From contig JAFWYB010000058.1 in NCBI GenBank assembly GCA_017517865.1, positions 1-46,136 of the forward strand: a stretch of DNA of 46,136 nt, written 5' to 3'. Shown piece after piece: positions 15,887 through 23,335 of the stretch. The stretch's first letter is position 1; each line of letters starts with the position of its first letter. A model generated the notes under the pieces. It searched no databases, had not been told where the DNA came from, and saw only the letters and a program-made list of their open reading frames with translations. The DNA is from Clostridia bacterium (GTDB lineage: Bacteria > Bacillota > Clostridia > Oscillospirales > Acutalibacteraceae). The position numbers and the translations under genes were made by a program.

Positions 15887-16924
15887 TCAGATTACGGTAT
15901 AAATAAGTGCTATACCTATAACTGAACCTATTGTGCTGACAAGTGTAAACACTGCAACAATTTTCTTTTCATTCCAACCGCACATTTCAAAATGATGGTG
16001 AATGGGTGCCATTTTAAATACCTTTTTCTTGCGAAGCTTGATTGAGCCTATCTGGATAATATCCGACACAGCCTCAATTACATATACGATACCTACGGGA
16101 AGAAGTATGAGCGGACACTCGATTGCATAAGCAAGAGCAACAATCATACCGCCCAGGAACATCGAGCCCGTGTCACCCATCATAACCTTTGCCGGGTAGT
16201 GATTCCAGATAATGTATCCTGCGCAGGCGCCTGCAAGTGCCGCACCGAGAATACCTACCGAGGTGTTTTTCATCATAAGTGCCATTACGGTAAAGGCAAC
16301 GCCTACGGGAATAGTTACACTGCCGCAAAGTCCGTCAATACCGTCTGTAAAGTTAACGGCATTGATTGCGCCGTAAATAACACAGATGCCGAAAATGAAG
16401 AAAAATATCATTCCGGGAACGGTATCAAGAGTTACTATACCGTAAAAGGGAATATACATTCTTGTGCTGCCGCAGACAGCCAGAGAGGCAAGATAGCCGC
16501 CGATTATAAGCACCTGGGGAATTGTTTTCTGTATCTCCGTAAGGCCGAGATTTCTCTTTTTTACAACCTTGATATAATCGTCTGCAAAGCCCACAAGAGC
16601 AAACATAACTGCCATCGCAATACCTGCAAAAAGCCTTGTGTACTGCTGATTTTTCAATTCGGCAAGATCACTGAACACCTTGAACGAGCCGAGACTGCAG
16701 GCAATAAGAGCCACTGCAACCGCCACTATTGAGCCGATTATGAACATAATACCGCCCATTGTGGGAGTGCCCTGCTTTTTGGCGTGCCACTTGGGTCCGA
16801 TATCCATAAGTATATTCTGGCCGAACTTAAGCTTATGAAGCACGGGGATAAGAAAATATCCGAGCACTGCAGTAAGCACAAAGGAAACTGCAAGTGAGAT
16901 TACTATTGCAATAATTTCGTTCAT
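15887..16924 (-). CDS. mraY: Phospho-MurNAc-pentapeptide transferase MraY
   Basis: 345 residues from the ATG at 16924-16922, preceded by GAAAGGATG; a TTG six codons earlier would overlap this site. Integral membrane enzyme (about ten helices) that forms lipid I from UDP-MurNAc-pentapeptide and undecaprenyl phosphate. Conserved segments: KQGTPTMGGIMF (about 48-59), FADDYIKV (catalytic Asp pair, about 111-118), NAVNFTDGIDGL (about 188-199), GDTGSMFLGG (about 250) and the APIHHHFE histidine loop near 310. Length normal. Directly downstream of murE, where murF and murD are usually found between or after; they are absent. Confidence 0.97.
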   Translation of the reverse strand: MNEIIAIVISLAVSFVLTAVLGYFLIPVLHKLKFGQNILMDIGPKWHAKKQGTPTMGGIMFIIGSIVAVAVALIACSLGSFKVFSDLAELKNQQYTRLFAGIAMAVMFALVGFADDYIKVVKKRNLGLTEIQKTIPQVLIIGGYLASLAVCGSTRMYIPFYGIVTLDTVPGMIFFFIFGICVIYGAINAVNFTDGIDGLCGSVTIPVGVAFTVMALMMKNTSVGILGAALAGACAGYIIWNHYPAKVMMGDTGSMFLGGMIVALAYAIECPLILLPVGIVYVIEAVSDIIQIGSIKLRKKKVFKMAPIHHHFEMCGWNEKKIVAVFTLVSTIGSVIGIALIYTVI

Positions 16925-16942
16925 TAAAAAACATCCTTTCAA

Positions 16943-18358
16943 TTATACACCGTTTAATATACCGAGCACTATTTCTCTTTCATCGCAGGCTATTTTTTCC
17001 TCGCCTACAATCTGATAGGTTTCGTGCCCCTTTCCGCATAATAAAATAATATCATTCTTTTGCGCTGTTTTCAAGGCATATTCAATAGCTTGCGCTCTGT
17101 TTTTTTGTATATAGACGGGTATTTTTGCTTTTTTCATACCCTCAAGAATATCGTCAATTATGCTTTCGGGGTCCTCTGTTCTCGGGTTGTCGCTTGTTAC
17201 AATCGCCATATCGGAATATTCTGCAACCGCCTTACCCATAAGAGCACGCTTGCTTTTATCTCTGTCACCGCCGCAACCGAAAAGAGTAATTATTCTGTTA
17301 CGCTTAAAGCTCCTCAGAGATAACAGTGCCTGCTTTATTCCGTCGGGAGTGTGGGCATAATCTATTATCACCCTGAAAGGGGTATTTATATTCATTATTT
17401 CCATTCTGCCCTTAACGCCGTAAAAGCTTCTGAGTGCCGCGGCGCAGGTTTCAAGTGAAATTCCGTATTCAATTGCAACAGCTATTGCCGCCATTGAGTT
17501 TGAAACATTGAAATCACCGGGAAGATTAAGCCTTATTCTGTGAATCATACTGTCACCGACTATTGCATAATCCGTTATGTTTTCGTCGTACTTTATGCAC
17601 TTGGCGGTAAAATCTGCCGAATCCTTCTTCACAGAGCAGGTTGTTGCCTTGCCTGAGCAGACGTCTATAAAGCTCTGTGCGTTCGGGTCATCTATATTAA
17701 TGACAGCTCTGTCTGCCTTTTCAAAAAGCTTCAGCTTGGCTTTTCTGTATTCCTGCATAGAGCCGTGATAGTCAAGATGATCCTCGGTAAGATTTGTGAA
17801 CACTGCCATATCAAAATTTATACCGTAAAGTCTTTCCTCACTCAAGCCCTGGGACGAAGCCTCCATTATGCAGTATTCTGCACCGCTTTCGTAAATATCA
17901 CTCAGCATTCTGTGCAGGCTGAAGCATTCCGGGGTGGTAAAATCTGCTCTTTCGCTTCTGCCGCCTATTATATTTTCAACAGTAGAAATAAGGCTGCATT
18001 TTTTACCCGCGGCAGTAAGAATACTGTAAAGCATTCCGCAGACTGTGGTCTTGCCGTTCGTTCCCGTCACTGCAACAATGCGAAGATTTTTGTGAGCATC
18101 ACCGAAAAAGCTGCTGCACAAAAGAGCGTAAGCCTTTTTCGCATCAGGTACGGTAACACGGTTTTCACCCTCCTGCTCACACACGGCAATTACTGCTCCT
18201 CTTTTTAAAGCGTCCTCAATATAGCTGCTTCCTTTCTTATCGCAGACGAACACAGATCCCTCGCAGCATCTGCGCGAGTCATCCGTTATAAATTTTATGT
18301 CTGCATCCGTTCCTTTATACACTACATCGACAGCTTTAAGCAAGCGGGATAGTAACAT
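16943..18358 (-). CDS. murE: UDP-MurNAc-L-Ala-D-Glu:meso-diaminopimelate ligase MurE
   Basis: 471 residues; the ATG at 18358-18356 follows GGAGGTTTTT, so the TTG five codons earlier is rejected. Adds the third stem-peptide residue in the cytoplasm with ATP. ATP loop GTNGKTT (about 103-109), the carbamylated-lysine region and the DHLDYHGSMQEY stretch (about 197) are present. The selectivity motif DNPRTEDPE (from about residue 389) is the meso-diaminopimelate type, not the lysine type, so this organism probably has mDAP peptidoglycan. Located 11 bases after the PBP gene. No murF gene follows. Confidence 0.97.
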   Translation of the reverse strand: MLLSRLLKAVDVVYKGTDADIKFITDDSRRCCEGSVFVCDKKGSSYIEDALKRGAVIAVCEQEGENRVTVPDAKKAYALLCSSFFGDAHKNLRIVAVTGTNGKTTVCGMLYSILTAAGKKCSLISTVENIIGGRSERADFTTPECFSLHRMLSDIYESGAEYCIMEASSQGLSEERLYGINFDMAVFTNLTEDHLDYHGSMQEYRKAKLKLFEKADRAVINIDDPNAQSFIDVCSGKATTCSVKKDSADFTAKCIKYDENITDYAIVGDSMIHRIRLNLPGDFNVSNSMAAIAVAIEYGISLETCAAALRSFYGVKGRMEIMNINTPFRVIIDYAHTPDGIKQALLSLRSFKRNRIITLFGCGGDRDKSKRALMGKAVAEYSDMAIVTSDNPRTEDPESIIDDILEGMKKAKIPVYIQKNRAQAIEYALKTAQKNDIILLCGKGHETYQIVGEEKIACDEREIVLGILNGV

Positions 18359-18369
18359 AAAAACCTCCG

Positions 18370-20715
18370 TCAATCTTCCTGAATATCTTCGCCTCTGAAA
18401 TATACTGTTATTTTCGTGCCTGCGGCTACCATAGTATCGGGCTCGGCGCTCTGTTTATATGCTTTTATTCCCGCCGTATCGGTGGGGCCCGAAAATACTA
18501 CGTTAATACCGCTGTCAACAGCAAGTCTGTTAACCTGACTTACACTCATACCCGAGAAATCCGGTACCTTGACCTTCTGTGTATCTATTCCGTCCTTTGT
18601 ATAAAGAACGATAACACCGTTTTTGGGTATGCTCTCACCCGCAGTGGGTACCTGTGAAACAACCGAATCACCTGAGCCTACAACTCTTACGGTAAAGCCC
18701 TCGCTTGCAGCGGCTGCCTTTGCCTCTGAAAGCTTCTGATTTGTAAGTGAAGGTGTAGTACGGCTGACGGTTTCCAGCTCACTTGCAGTATACTGAGGCT
18801 CAACATTGAGATAGTCAAGTGTAAGCTCCATTACCTCCTTGGCAAGAGGTGCGGCAAGTACACCGCCGCCACGTGAGTCACCGGGAGGATTTTCTACACC
18901 GATGAGAATTGCTACCTGAGGGTCGTCTGCAGGGGCAAAGCACACGAAGGATGCTACGTATACATCCTGCTGTTCGCCCTCACGAACATCCAGCTTTTCA
19001 GCCGTAGCGGTTTTACCTGCTACTCTGTAGCCTGCAATATAGGCATTTTTACCCGTGCCGCTTTCAACAACCGATTCCATCATTGAGCATACCGTATTCG
19101 CCGTTGTTTCGGAAATAACACGCCTTTTAACGACCGGCTCTGTTTCAGAAATAAGGTTTCCGTCAGAGTCTACTATGCTCTTTACAAGATAAGGCTGCAT
19201 AAGCTCACCGCCGTTTGCAATAGCGCAGGTTGCGGTTATAAGCTGAAGGGGACTTATTCGCACAGACTGACCGAAGGAGGTACTTGCAAGGTCAACTATG
19301 CTCATTTTATCCGGGTTATGAACAACGGGATAGGCTTCGTTTGCAACATCTATGCCCGTTCTTTCGTTAAAGCCGAAGGCGTCAAAGTATTTGGCAAACT
19401 TTTCTACACCGAGTCTCTGACCTACCTCGATAAACACCGGATTGCAGGAATTCATCAGTCCCTTTGTAAAGGTCTGATGTCCGTGACCCGAGCGGTTTAC
19501 ACAGTGATAGGTAATATCTGCAACTCTGTAGCTGCCCGTGCAGTTGAAAGTGGAATTGAGGCTTACAGCCCCCTCTTCGAGAGCCGCTGCGGTGGTAAAA
19601 ATCTTAAAGGTTGAGCCCGGCTCGTATGTGCTCGTTACGCAAAAGCTGTTCCACTGCTCAAAAAGAAGCTCGGAATACTTCTGACTGTATTCTGGTGTGC
19701 CCGGTTCAAGACCCTCAAGATCTGTTTTATCGGTGGTTTCAAGCAATACGCGGGGATTGTTGAGGTCAAAGTCCGGCTTGTCGCTCATAGCAAGCACCGC
19801 ACCCGTATCAACATCCATAACTATGCCGTAAACGCCGATGGCTCCGATATCCGTGAGAGCCTGACTCAGAGAATTTTCAAGATAGCCCTGAATATTGGCA
19901 TCTATGGTAGAAACCACACCGTTACCCTCAACAGCGTCAAAATAGGTTTCGTAGCCCGTTTCAAGGGCATTACCCTTGGCATCCTTTGCAGTTACAACTC
20001 TGCCGTCTTCACCGCTGAGAGTTTTGTTATAGTAAAGCTCCAGGCCCGTATCGCCGTTGTTATCTGCATTTACAACACCTATAACCGTTGAAGCAAAGTT
20101 GTTGTCGGGATAGGTCCTTATGCTGTCACTTTCATAGTAAAAATAGTTTACGGGATAAAAATTCTTTGTTACGGTTTTATCCTTCTGCCAGAACTTTTCT
20201 GCCTTCTGGAACACGTCAAAGCTGAAAGGCTCATTGAAAAATTCCTCAAGGCTTACTCTCATCTGCGCAGAAACAGCCTTTTTGATTCTGACATATCTGC
20301 CCTTGGTTTCTCTTAAAAGATAATCCACGTCCTCGGCCTTTACACCGAGAAGCTCTGAGAGATTTTCCGAAACGTAAGCGTAAAACTCTTCAAGCTTTTC
20401 CGGATAAGCCTTGAAGGCGCTTCTGATTTCATCGGGGTTAGCGCAGAGAATCCACGCTGAGGTGCTTGTTACGAGGGGAGTCATATTACAATCGTAAATA
20501 GTACCCCTTACCGCCTCTATGGTACGGTCATAAAGCTGATTTCTCGCAGCCGCTTCACGGTATTCATCACCGTGAACGATCATAATATATCCCACTCTTC
20601 CAAGATTAAGTGCCAGAAAGCAAGCCAGAACAAAGGCAATTATGCCTTTGCTTCTTTTTACAAAGCTGTTATCTGTTTTTCTTTTTATTCTGCCTTTAAA
20701 AATAACAAATTTCAC
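18370..20715 (-). CDS. spoVD: Class B penicillin-binding protein with PASTA domains, SpoVD/PBP2B-like
   Basis: 781 residues from a GTG with GAGGTGTGAACG upstream. Cytoplasmic tail, one membrane helix (about 26-46), dimerisation domain, transpeptidase domain (about 290-630) and two C-terminal PASTA domains (about 650-715 and 715-775). Catalytic SxxK is STFK in EPGSTFKIF (about residue 368); SxN is SCN. The third motif reads GKTATAE, so KTG is KTA, a substitution I believe recurs in Clostridia. PASTA domains in this position mark SpoVD and PBP2B relatives; SpoVD crosslinks spore cortex or septal wall with its SEDS partner. Gene between ftsL and murE. Whether it acts in vegetative division or sporulation cannot be read from sequence. 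Confidence 0.92.
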   Translation of the reverse strand: MKFVIFKGRIKRKTDNSFVKRSKGIIAFVLACFLALNLGRVGYIMIVHGDEYREAAARNQLYDRTIEAVRGTIYDCNMTPLVTSTSAWILCANPDEIRSAFKAYPEKLEEFYAYVSENLSELLGVKAEDVDYLLRETKGRYVRIKKAVSAQMRVSLEEFFNEPFSFDVFQKAEKFWQKDKTVTKNFYPVNYFYYESDSIRTYPDNNFASTVIGVVNADNNGDTGLELYYNKTLSGEDGRVVTAKDAKGNALETGYETYFDAVEGNGVVSTIDANIQGYLENSLSQALTDIGAIGVYGIVMDVDTGAVLAMSDKPDFDLNNPRVLLETTDKTDLEGLEPGTPEYSQKYSELLFEQWNSFCVTSTYEPGSTFKIFTTAAALEEGAVSLNSTFNCTGSYRVADITYHCVNRSGHGHQTFTKGLMNSCNPVFIEVGQRLGVEKFAKYFDAFGFNERTGIDVANEAYPVVHNPDKMSIVDLASTSFGQSVRISPLQLITATCAIANGGELMQPYLVKSIVDSDGNLISETEPVVKRRVISETTANTVCSMMESVVESGTGKNAYIAGYRVAGKTATAEKLDVREGEQQDVYVASFVCFAPADDPQVAILIGVENPPGDSRGGGVLAAPLAKEVMELTLDYLNVEPQYTASELETVSRTTPSLTNQKLSEAKAAAASEGFTVRVVGSGDSVVSQVPTAGESIPKNGVIVLYTKDGIDTQKVKVPDFSGMSVSQVNRLAVDSGINVVFSGPTDTAGIKAYKQSAEPDTMVAAGTKITVYFRGEDIQED

Positions 20716-20735
20716 CGTTCACACCTCGGTCAGTT

Positions 20736-20775
20736 AAAATAGGGGCTGTTTGCTTTTACGCTTTTAACAGTCCCC
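20736..20775 (-). terminator. Attenuator-like hairpin between ftsL and the PBP gene
   Basis: Minus strand GGGG-A-CTGTT (20775-20766) pairs with AACAGCCCC (20750-20742) with one bulged base, followed by TATTTTAACTG. The T-run is poor, so it may be a weak terminator or a processing site. Confidence 0.4.
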
Positions 20776-20802
20776 CTTAAATTCCATATATTATTATATT
20801 CA

Positions 20803-21252
20803 TCATTTCTCAGAGAAAATAACCTTGTTGCCGCCTGCGGTATCAAGATAAACCTCACTGTCTGCCGCAGCCTTTACAAGCCCTAATTCCTCTGTAGCAA
20901 TTCTGTCAATGTTTTCTGCACTGACAAGGCTGTTAAGCTGCACCTTAAGCTCTCTGTTTCTTGCCTCGGAAAAAACATATTCCTCCTTGGTTTTATCAAG
21001 AGTATGTCTTGCTGTATCCCTTGCAACAAAGCTGTCACAGACAACAGCGTAAAGAATAAGGAAGGATAAAACGACAGCGGCTATTTTTACGAGTCTGCGG
21101 TTAGCCTTCTTTTCGCTGCTTATGCGGATTTCAAGCTGAGTTTTGCCGACTCTTCTGAGCTCGGGCTTCTTTTCATTTTCGGGAACTCTTTCCGGTGCTC
21201 TCTGAGGAGCTGCCCCGTAAGCATAGTAATCGTATGCTTTTTCTGCTGCCAT
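20803..21252 (-). CDS. ftsL: FtsL-like septum protein
   Basis: 149 residues; the ATG at 21252 has AAGGGG eight bases upstream, while the in-frame GTG three codons earlier overlaps it. A basic cytoplasmic tail (1-55; Arg/Pro/Glu-rich), one membrane helix (about 57-75; LVKIAAVVLSFLILYAVVC) and an extracytoplasmic coiled coil (about 80-125) give the bitopic FtsL layout. FtsL pairs with DivIC and FtsQ/DivIB to activate septal synthesis. Sequence identity in this family is low, so the call rests on topology and on its place between rsmH and the PBP gene. Confidence 0.8.
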   Translation of the reverse strand: MAAEKAYDYYAYGAAPQRAPERVPENEKKPELRRVGKTQLEIRISSEKKANRRLVKIAAVVLSFLILYAVVCDSFVARDTARHTLDKTKEEYVFSEARNRELKVQLNSLVSAENIDRIATEELGLVKAAADSEVYLDTAGGNKVIFSEK

Positions 21253-21288
21253 TTTTCTCACCCCTTATATCATATCTTTCTGAAAGCC

Positions 21289-22218
21289 TTACTTTATGCG
21301 CTCAACACACCTGAGCGTTGCGCTTCTTGAGCGCGGATTAACTTCAATTTCTCTTTCACACGGTAGTACCTTTTTAAACGGAAGGCGACCGTCGGGAGTT
21401 TTGCCGCAGATACATATGGGAGTCTGCGGGGGGCACTCACAGCCCTTACAGTATTTTGCAAACGCTTTTTTTACTATTCTGTCCTCAAGTGAGTGGAAGG
21501 TGATTATTGCTACCCTGCCCTCTTTATTCAGACTGTAAAACATATCGTCAAGGGTAGCCGAAAGCTTTTCAAGCTCACCGTTAACCTCAAGCCTTATTGC
21601 CTGAAAGCACCTTTTCGCAGGATGTCCTCCGCTTCTTCGCGTTGCGGCAGGTATTGCATTTTTTATAATCTCTGCCAGCTCAAGTGTAGTTTCTATTTCT
21701 TTTTCCTGTCTTATGCTAACTATGCTTCTTGCTATTCTTGAAGCAAACTTTTCTTCACCGTAATCACGGAAAATCCTTGTAAGGTCTCTTTCACTGTAAG
21801 TGTTTACAACATCCTTTGCACTCATACCCTGCTGTGACATCCTCATATCAAGCACGGCATCGTTGTTGTAGGAAAAGCCTCTTTCAGCCTTATCAAACTG
21901 ATGTGAAGAAACGCCTAAGTCTGCCATAACGCCGTCTACGGAATCTATTTCAAGCCCGGAAAGAATTTCTTTCAGCTGTGAAAAGTTGGAGTGAACAACC
22001 GTAACCCTCTTGTCACCGCCGATTCTTTCTTTTATTACCTCAATAGCGTCAGGGTCCTGATCTATGGCTATAAGCCTGCCCTTTTCACCGAGTCTTCTGA
22101 GTATTTCACTGCTGTGTCCCGCACCGCCGGTTGTACAGTCAACGTATATTCCGTCTGGCTTGATATTCAGTGCATCAACGGTTTCCTTAAGCAGAACGCT
22201 TACATGGGAAAATTCCAT
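21289..22218 (-). CDS. rsmH: 16S rRNA (cytosine1402-N4)-methyltransferase RsmH
   Basis: 309 residues from the ATG at 22218, which has AAAGGA at a normal distance; an ATG three codons upstream overlaps it and is less likely. SAM-dependent enzyme modifying C1402 in the ribosomal P site. SAM-binding motif YVDCTTGGAGHS (about 25-36), GVMADLGVSSHQ and the RCFQAIRLEVN segment are typical, as is HSLEDRIVKKAF. The C-terminal Cys-rich stretch KGCECPPQTPICICGK is seen in many members. Second gene of the cluster, 17 bases after mraZ. Confidence 0.96.
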   Translation of the reverse strand: MEFSHVSVLLKETVDALNIKPDGIYVDCTTGGAGHSSEILRRLGEKGRLIAIDQDPDAIEVIKERIGGDKRVTVVHSNFSQLKEILSGLEIDSVDGVMADLGVSSHQFDKAERGFSYNNDAVLDMRMSQQGMSAKDVVNTYSERDLTRIFRDYGEEKFASRIARSIVSIRQEKEIETTLELAEIIKNAIPAATRRSGGHPAKRCFQAIRLEVNGELEKLSATLDDMFYSLNKEGRVAIITFHSLEDRIVKKAFAKYCKGCECPPQTPICICGKTPDGRLPFKKVLPCEREIEVNPRSRSATLRCVERIK

Positions 22219-22235
22219 TTCGTTCATCCTTTATA

Positions 22236-22724
22236 TCACTCGCCCTTATAATCAAGAAGCTTGCCTTCTGCCTTATAGGAACGGAGTATTTTCTTTTCAC
22301 TTTCAATTGCTTCCTCGTCGAGAGTGTTGTTAAGAGTGATGGACTCAAGATATTTGTTGTAGTTTTCAGGGCTCATAACCTCAACATAATCGCCGAAGCC
22401 GACGAAAATGCACTGCTTCTCAATACCTGCCTGCCTTGTGACTATCTGACTTAAAATCACTCTGCCCTGGCTGTCGTATGAGGCCTCACCTGCGCCCATC
22501 ATAAACTCGGCACGGATATTTCTTTTTTCTGTTCTGTCCTTGGCTTCCTCGAGTGCTTCACTGAGAGCATCCTCAAAACCGTGCTTACTGTAAAGCTGAA
22601 TTGAAGGATATTTCGAGCTGTGGTAAGTATAGACGAAGCTTTCGCCCAAATCATCTCTGAACTTTGCAGGTATAAAAACTCTGTTTTTACCATCAAGATT
22701 ATGTTCAAACGTACCGATAAGCAT
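22236..22724 (-). CDS. mraZ: Transcriptional regulator MraZ
   Basis: 162 residues from the ATG at 22724 with GAGAGG upstream (a GTG four codons earlier overlaps it). Two AbrB-like SpoVT motifs: LIGTFEHNLDGKNRVFIPAKF at the N-terminus and EASYDSQGRVILSQ in the second half, each with the DxxGR loop. MraZ forms a ring that binds repeats upstream of its own gene and represses the dcw operon. First gene of the cluster, with a strong promoter and candidate operator repeats upstream. Confidence 0.95.
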   Translation of the reverse strand: MLIGTFEHNLDGKNRVFIPAKFRDDLGESFVYTYHSSKYPSIQLYSKHGFEDALSEALEEAKDRTEKRNIRAEFMMGAGEASYDSQGRVILSQIVTRQAGIEKQCIFVGFGDYVEVMSPENYNKYLESITLNNTLDEEAIESEKKILRSYKAEGKLLDYKGE

Positions 22725-22763
22725 AATTCTGAGCACCTCTCTTTCACTTGGAATTTCGTCGGT

Positions 22764-22826
22764 GAGAGCATTTTTTCACCAAAAATCACCCAATAACAAC
22801 ACTTTGATGATACTTTCCCCCACCCT
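22764..22826 (-). promoter_or_regulatory. Candidate MraZ operator repeats in the dcw leader
   Basis: Between the -10 and the mraZ start the minus strand has several GTG/GGG-containing elements: GGGTGGGG, AAAGTGTT, TTGGGTGAT and TTTGGTGAA, the last two 10 bases apart, so they face the same side of the helix. MraZ is known to bind short G-rich direct repeats at this position. Spacing is not perfectly regular. Confidence 0.4.
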
Positions 22827-22835
22827 GTAGCTATT

Positions 22836-22864
22836 ATTATAATATTATAGACCTCAATTGTCAA
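22836..22864 (-). promoter_or_regulatory. Consensus promoter of the dcw cluster
   Basis: Minus strand -35 TTGACA (22864-22859), 17-bp spacer, -10 TATAAT (22841-22836), both perfect. About 110 bases upstream of mraZ. Confidence 0.9.
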
Positions 22865-22941
22865 TGGGATTTTGTGAATATTTTCAAATATTTTCAGTAA
22901 AAATCAACGGCTTTACGGTGCAAAAAATGCACGGCTATTCA

Positions 22942-22967
22942 GCCGGGTGTTCACAAGAACACCCGGC
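22942..22967. repeat. Perfect 11-bp hairpin
   Basis: GCCGGGTGTTC (22942-22952), loop ACAA, GAACACCCGGC (22957-22967). On the plus strand AGTTTTATT follows. There is no gene transcribed toward it that needs a terminator, since the flanking mraZ promoter reads away from it and polA has its own terminator at 23273. It abuts the inverted-repeat element at 22967. Confidence 0.75.
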
Positions 22968-23114
22968 AGTTTTATTCGCCCTGCGGCGAGCTTTATTGCT
23001 TCGCAGTTTCATTATAAGTGAAACGGATAACAAGGTTATGACGAAGTCAGATCCTTGTTGCGCTTTGCACAGTGTTATTCGCTTCGCGAGGTTTATGCGT
23101 ATAAAATAAAACTG
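22967..23114. repeat. MITE-like 148-bp element with terminal inverted repeats
   Basis: The ends CAGTTTTATT (22967-22976) and AATAAAACTG (23105-23114) are exact 10-bp inverted repeats. Inside are several smaller inverted repeats: CGCC/GGCG, GTTTCA/TGAAAC (23006-23024), AACAAGG/CCTTGTT (23030-23060) and TCGCTTCGCGA. No reading frame. The layout resembles a non-autonomous miniature transposable element or a structured intergenic repeat. No clear target-site duplication is seen. A 7-bp hairpin TGAAGCC/GGCTTCA (23113-23130) touches the right end. Confidence 0.55.
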
Positions 23115-23272
23115 AAGCCCTAAGGCTTCAATAACACTTTTGATTTATCAGAAAATTCACTGCAAATTTTAAATTGCAATATCACTTATACATACCGAAA
23201 AGAATCTGTTTGCGACTGACTCAGATATATAACCCACTATGACACCTTTGAGCCGAAAGTGTCACTTTTTGC
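23115..23272. other. Non-coding interval between the MITE-like element and the polA terminator
   Basis: AT-rich, no gene on either strand. The only structure is TGACA-c-CTTT/AAAG-TGTCA (about 23239-23264), followed on the plus strand by CTTTTTG, a terminator-like hairpin facing right. No promoter that would use it was found. Confidence 0.5.
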
Positions 23273-23313
23273 AAAAAAACAGCCGGAAGGATACGGATGT
23301 CCTCCCGGCTGTT
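23273..23313 (-). terminator. Terminator of polA and the long upstream gene run
   Basis: Minus strand AACAGCCGG (23313-23305) with CCGGCTGTT (23286-23278), partial inner pairing of GAGGA/TCCTTC, followed by TTTTTTTGC. It ends about 23 bases after the polA stop. Confidence 0.9.
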
Positions 23314-23335
23314 ATTTTGATATTCATAGGTTTTA

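Noticed and set aside
22858-23109. A plus-strand 83-codon frame over the MITE-like element
   Set aside because: It consists of palindromic repeat sequence, lacks a ribosome binding site and has no homologous features.
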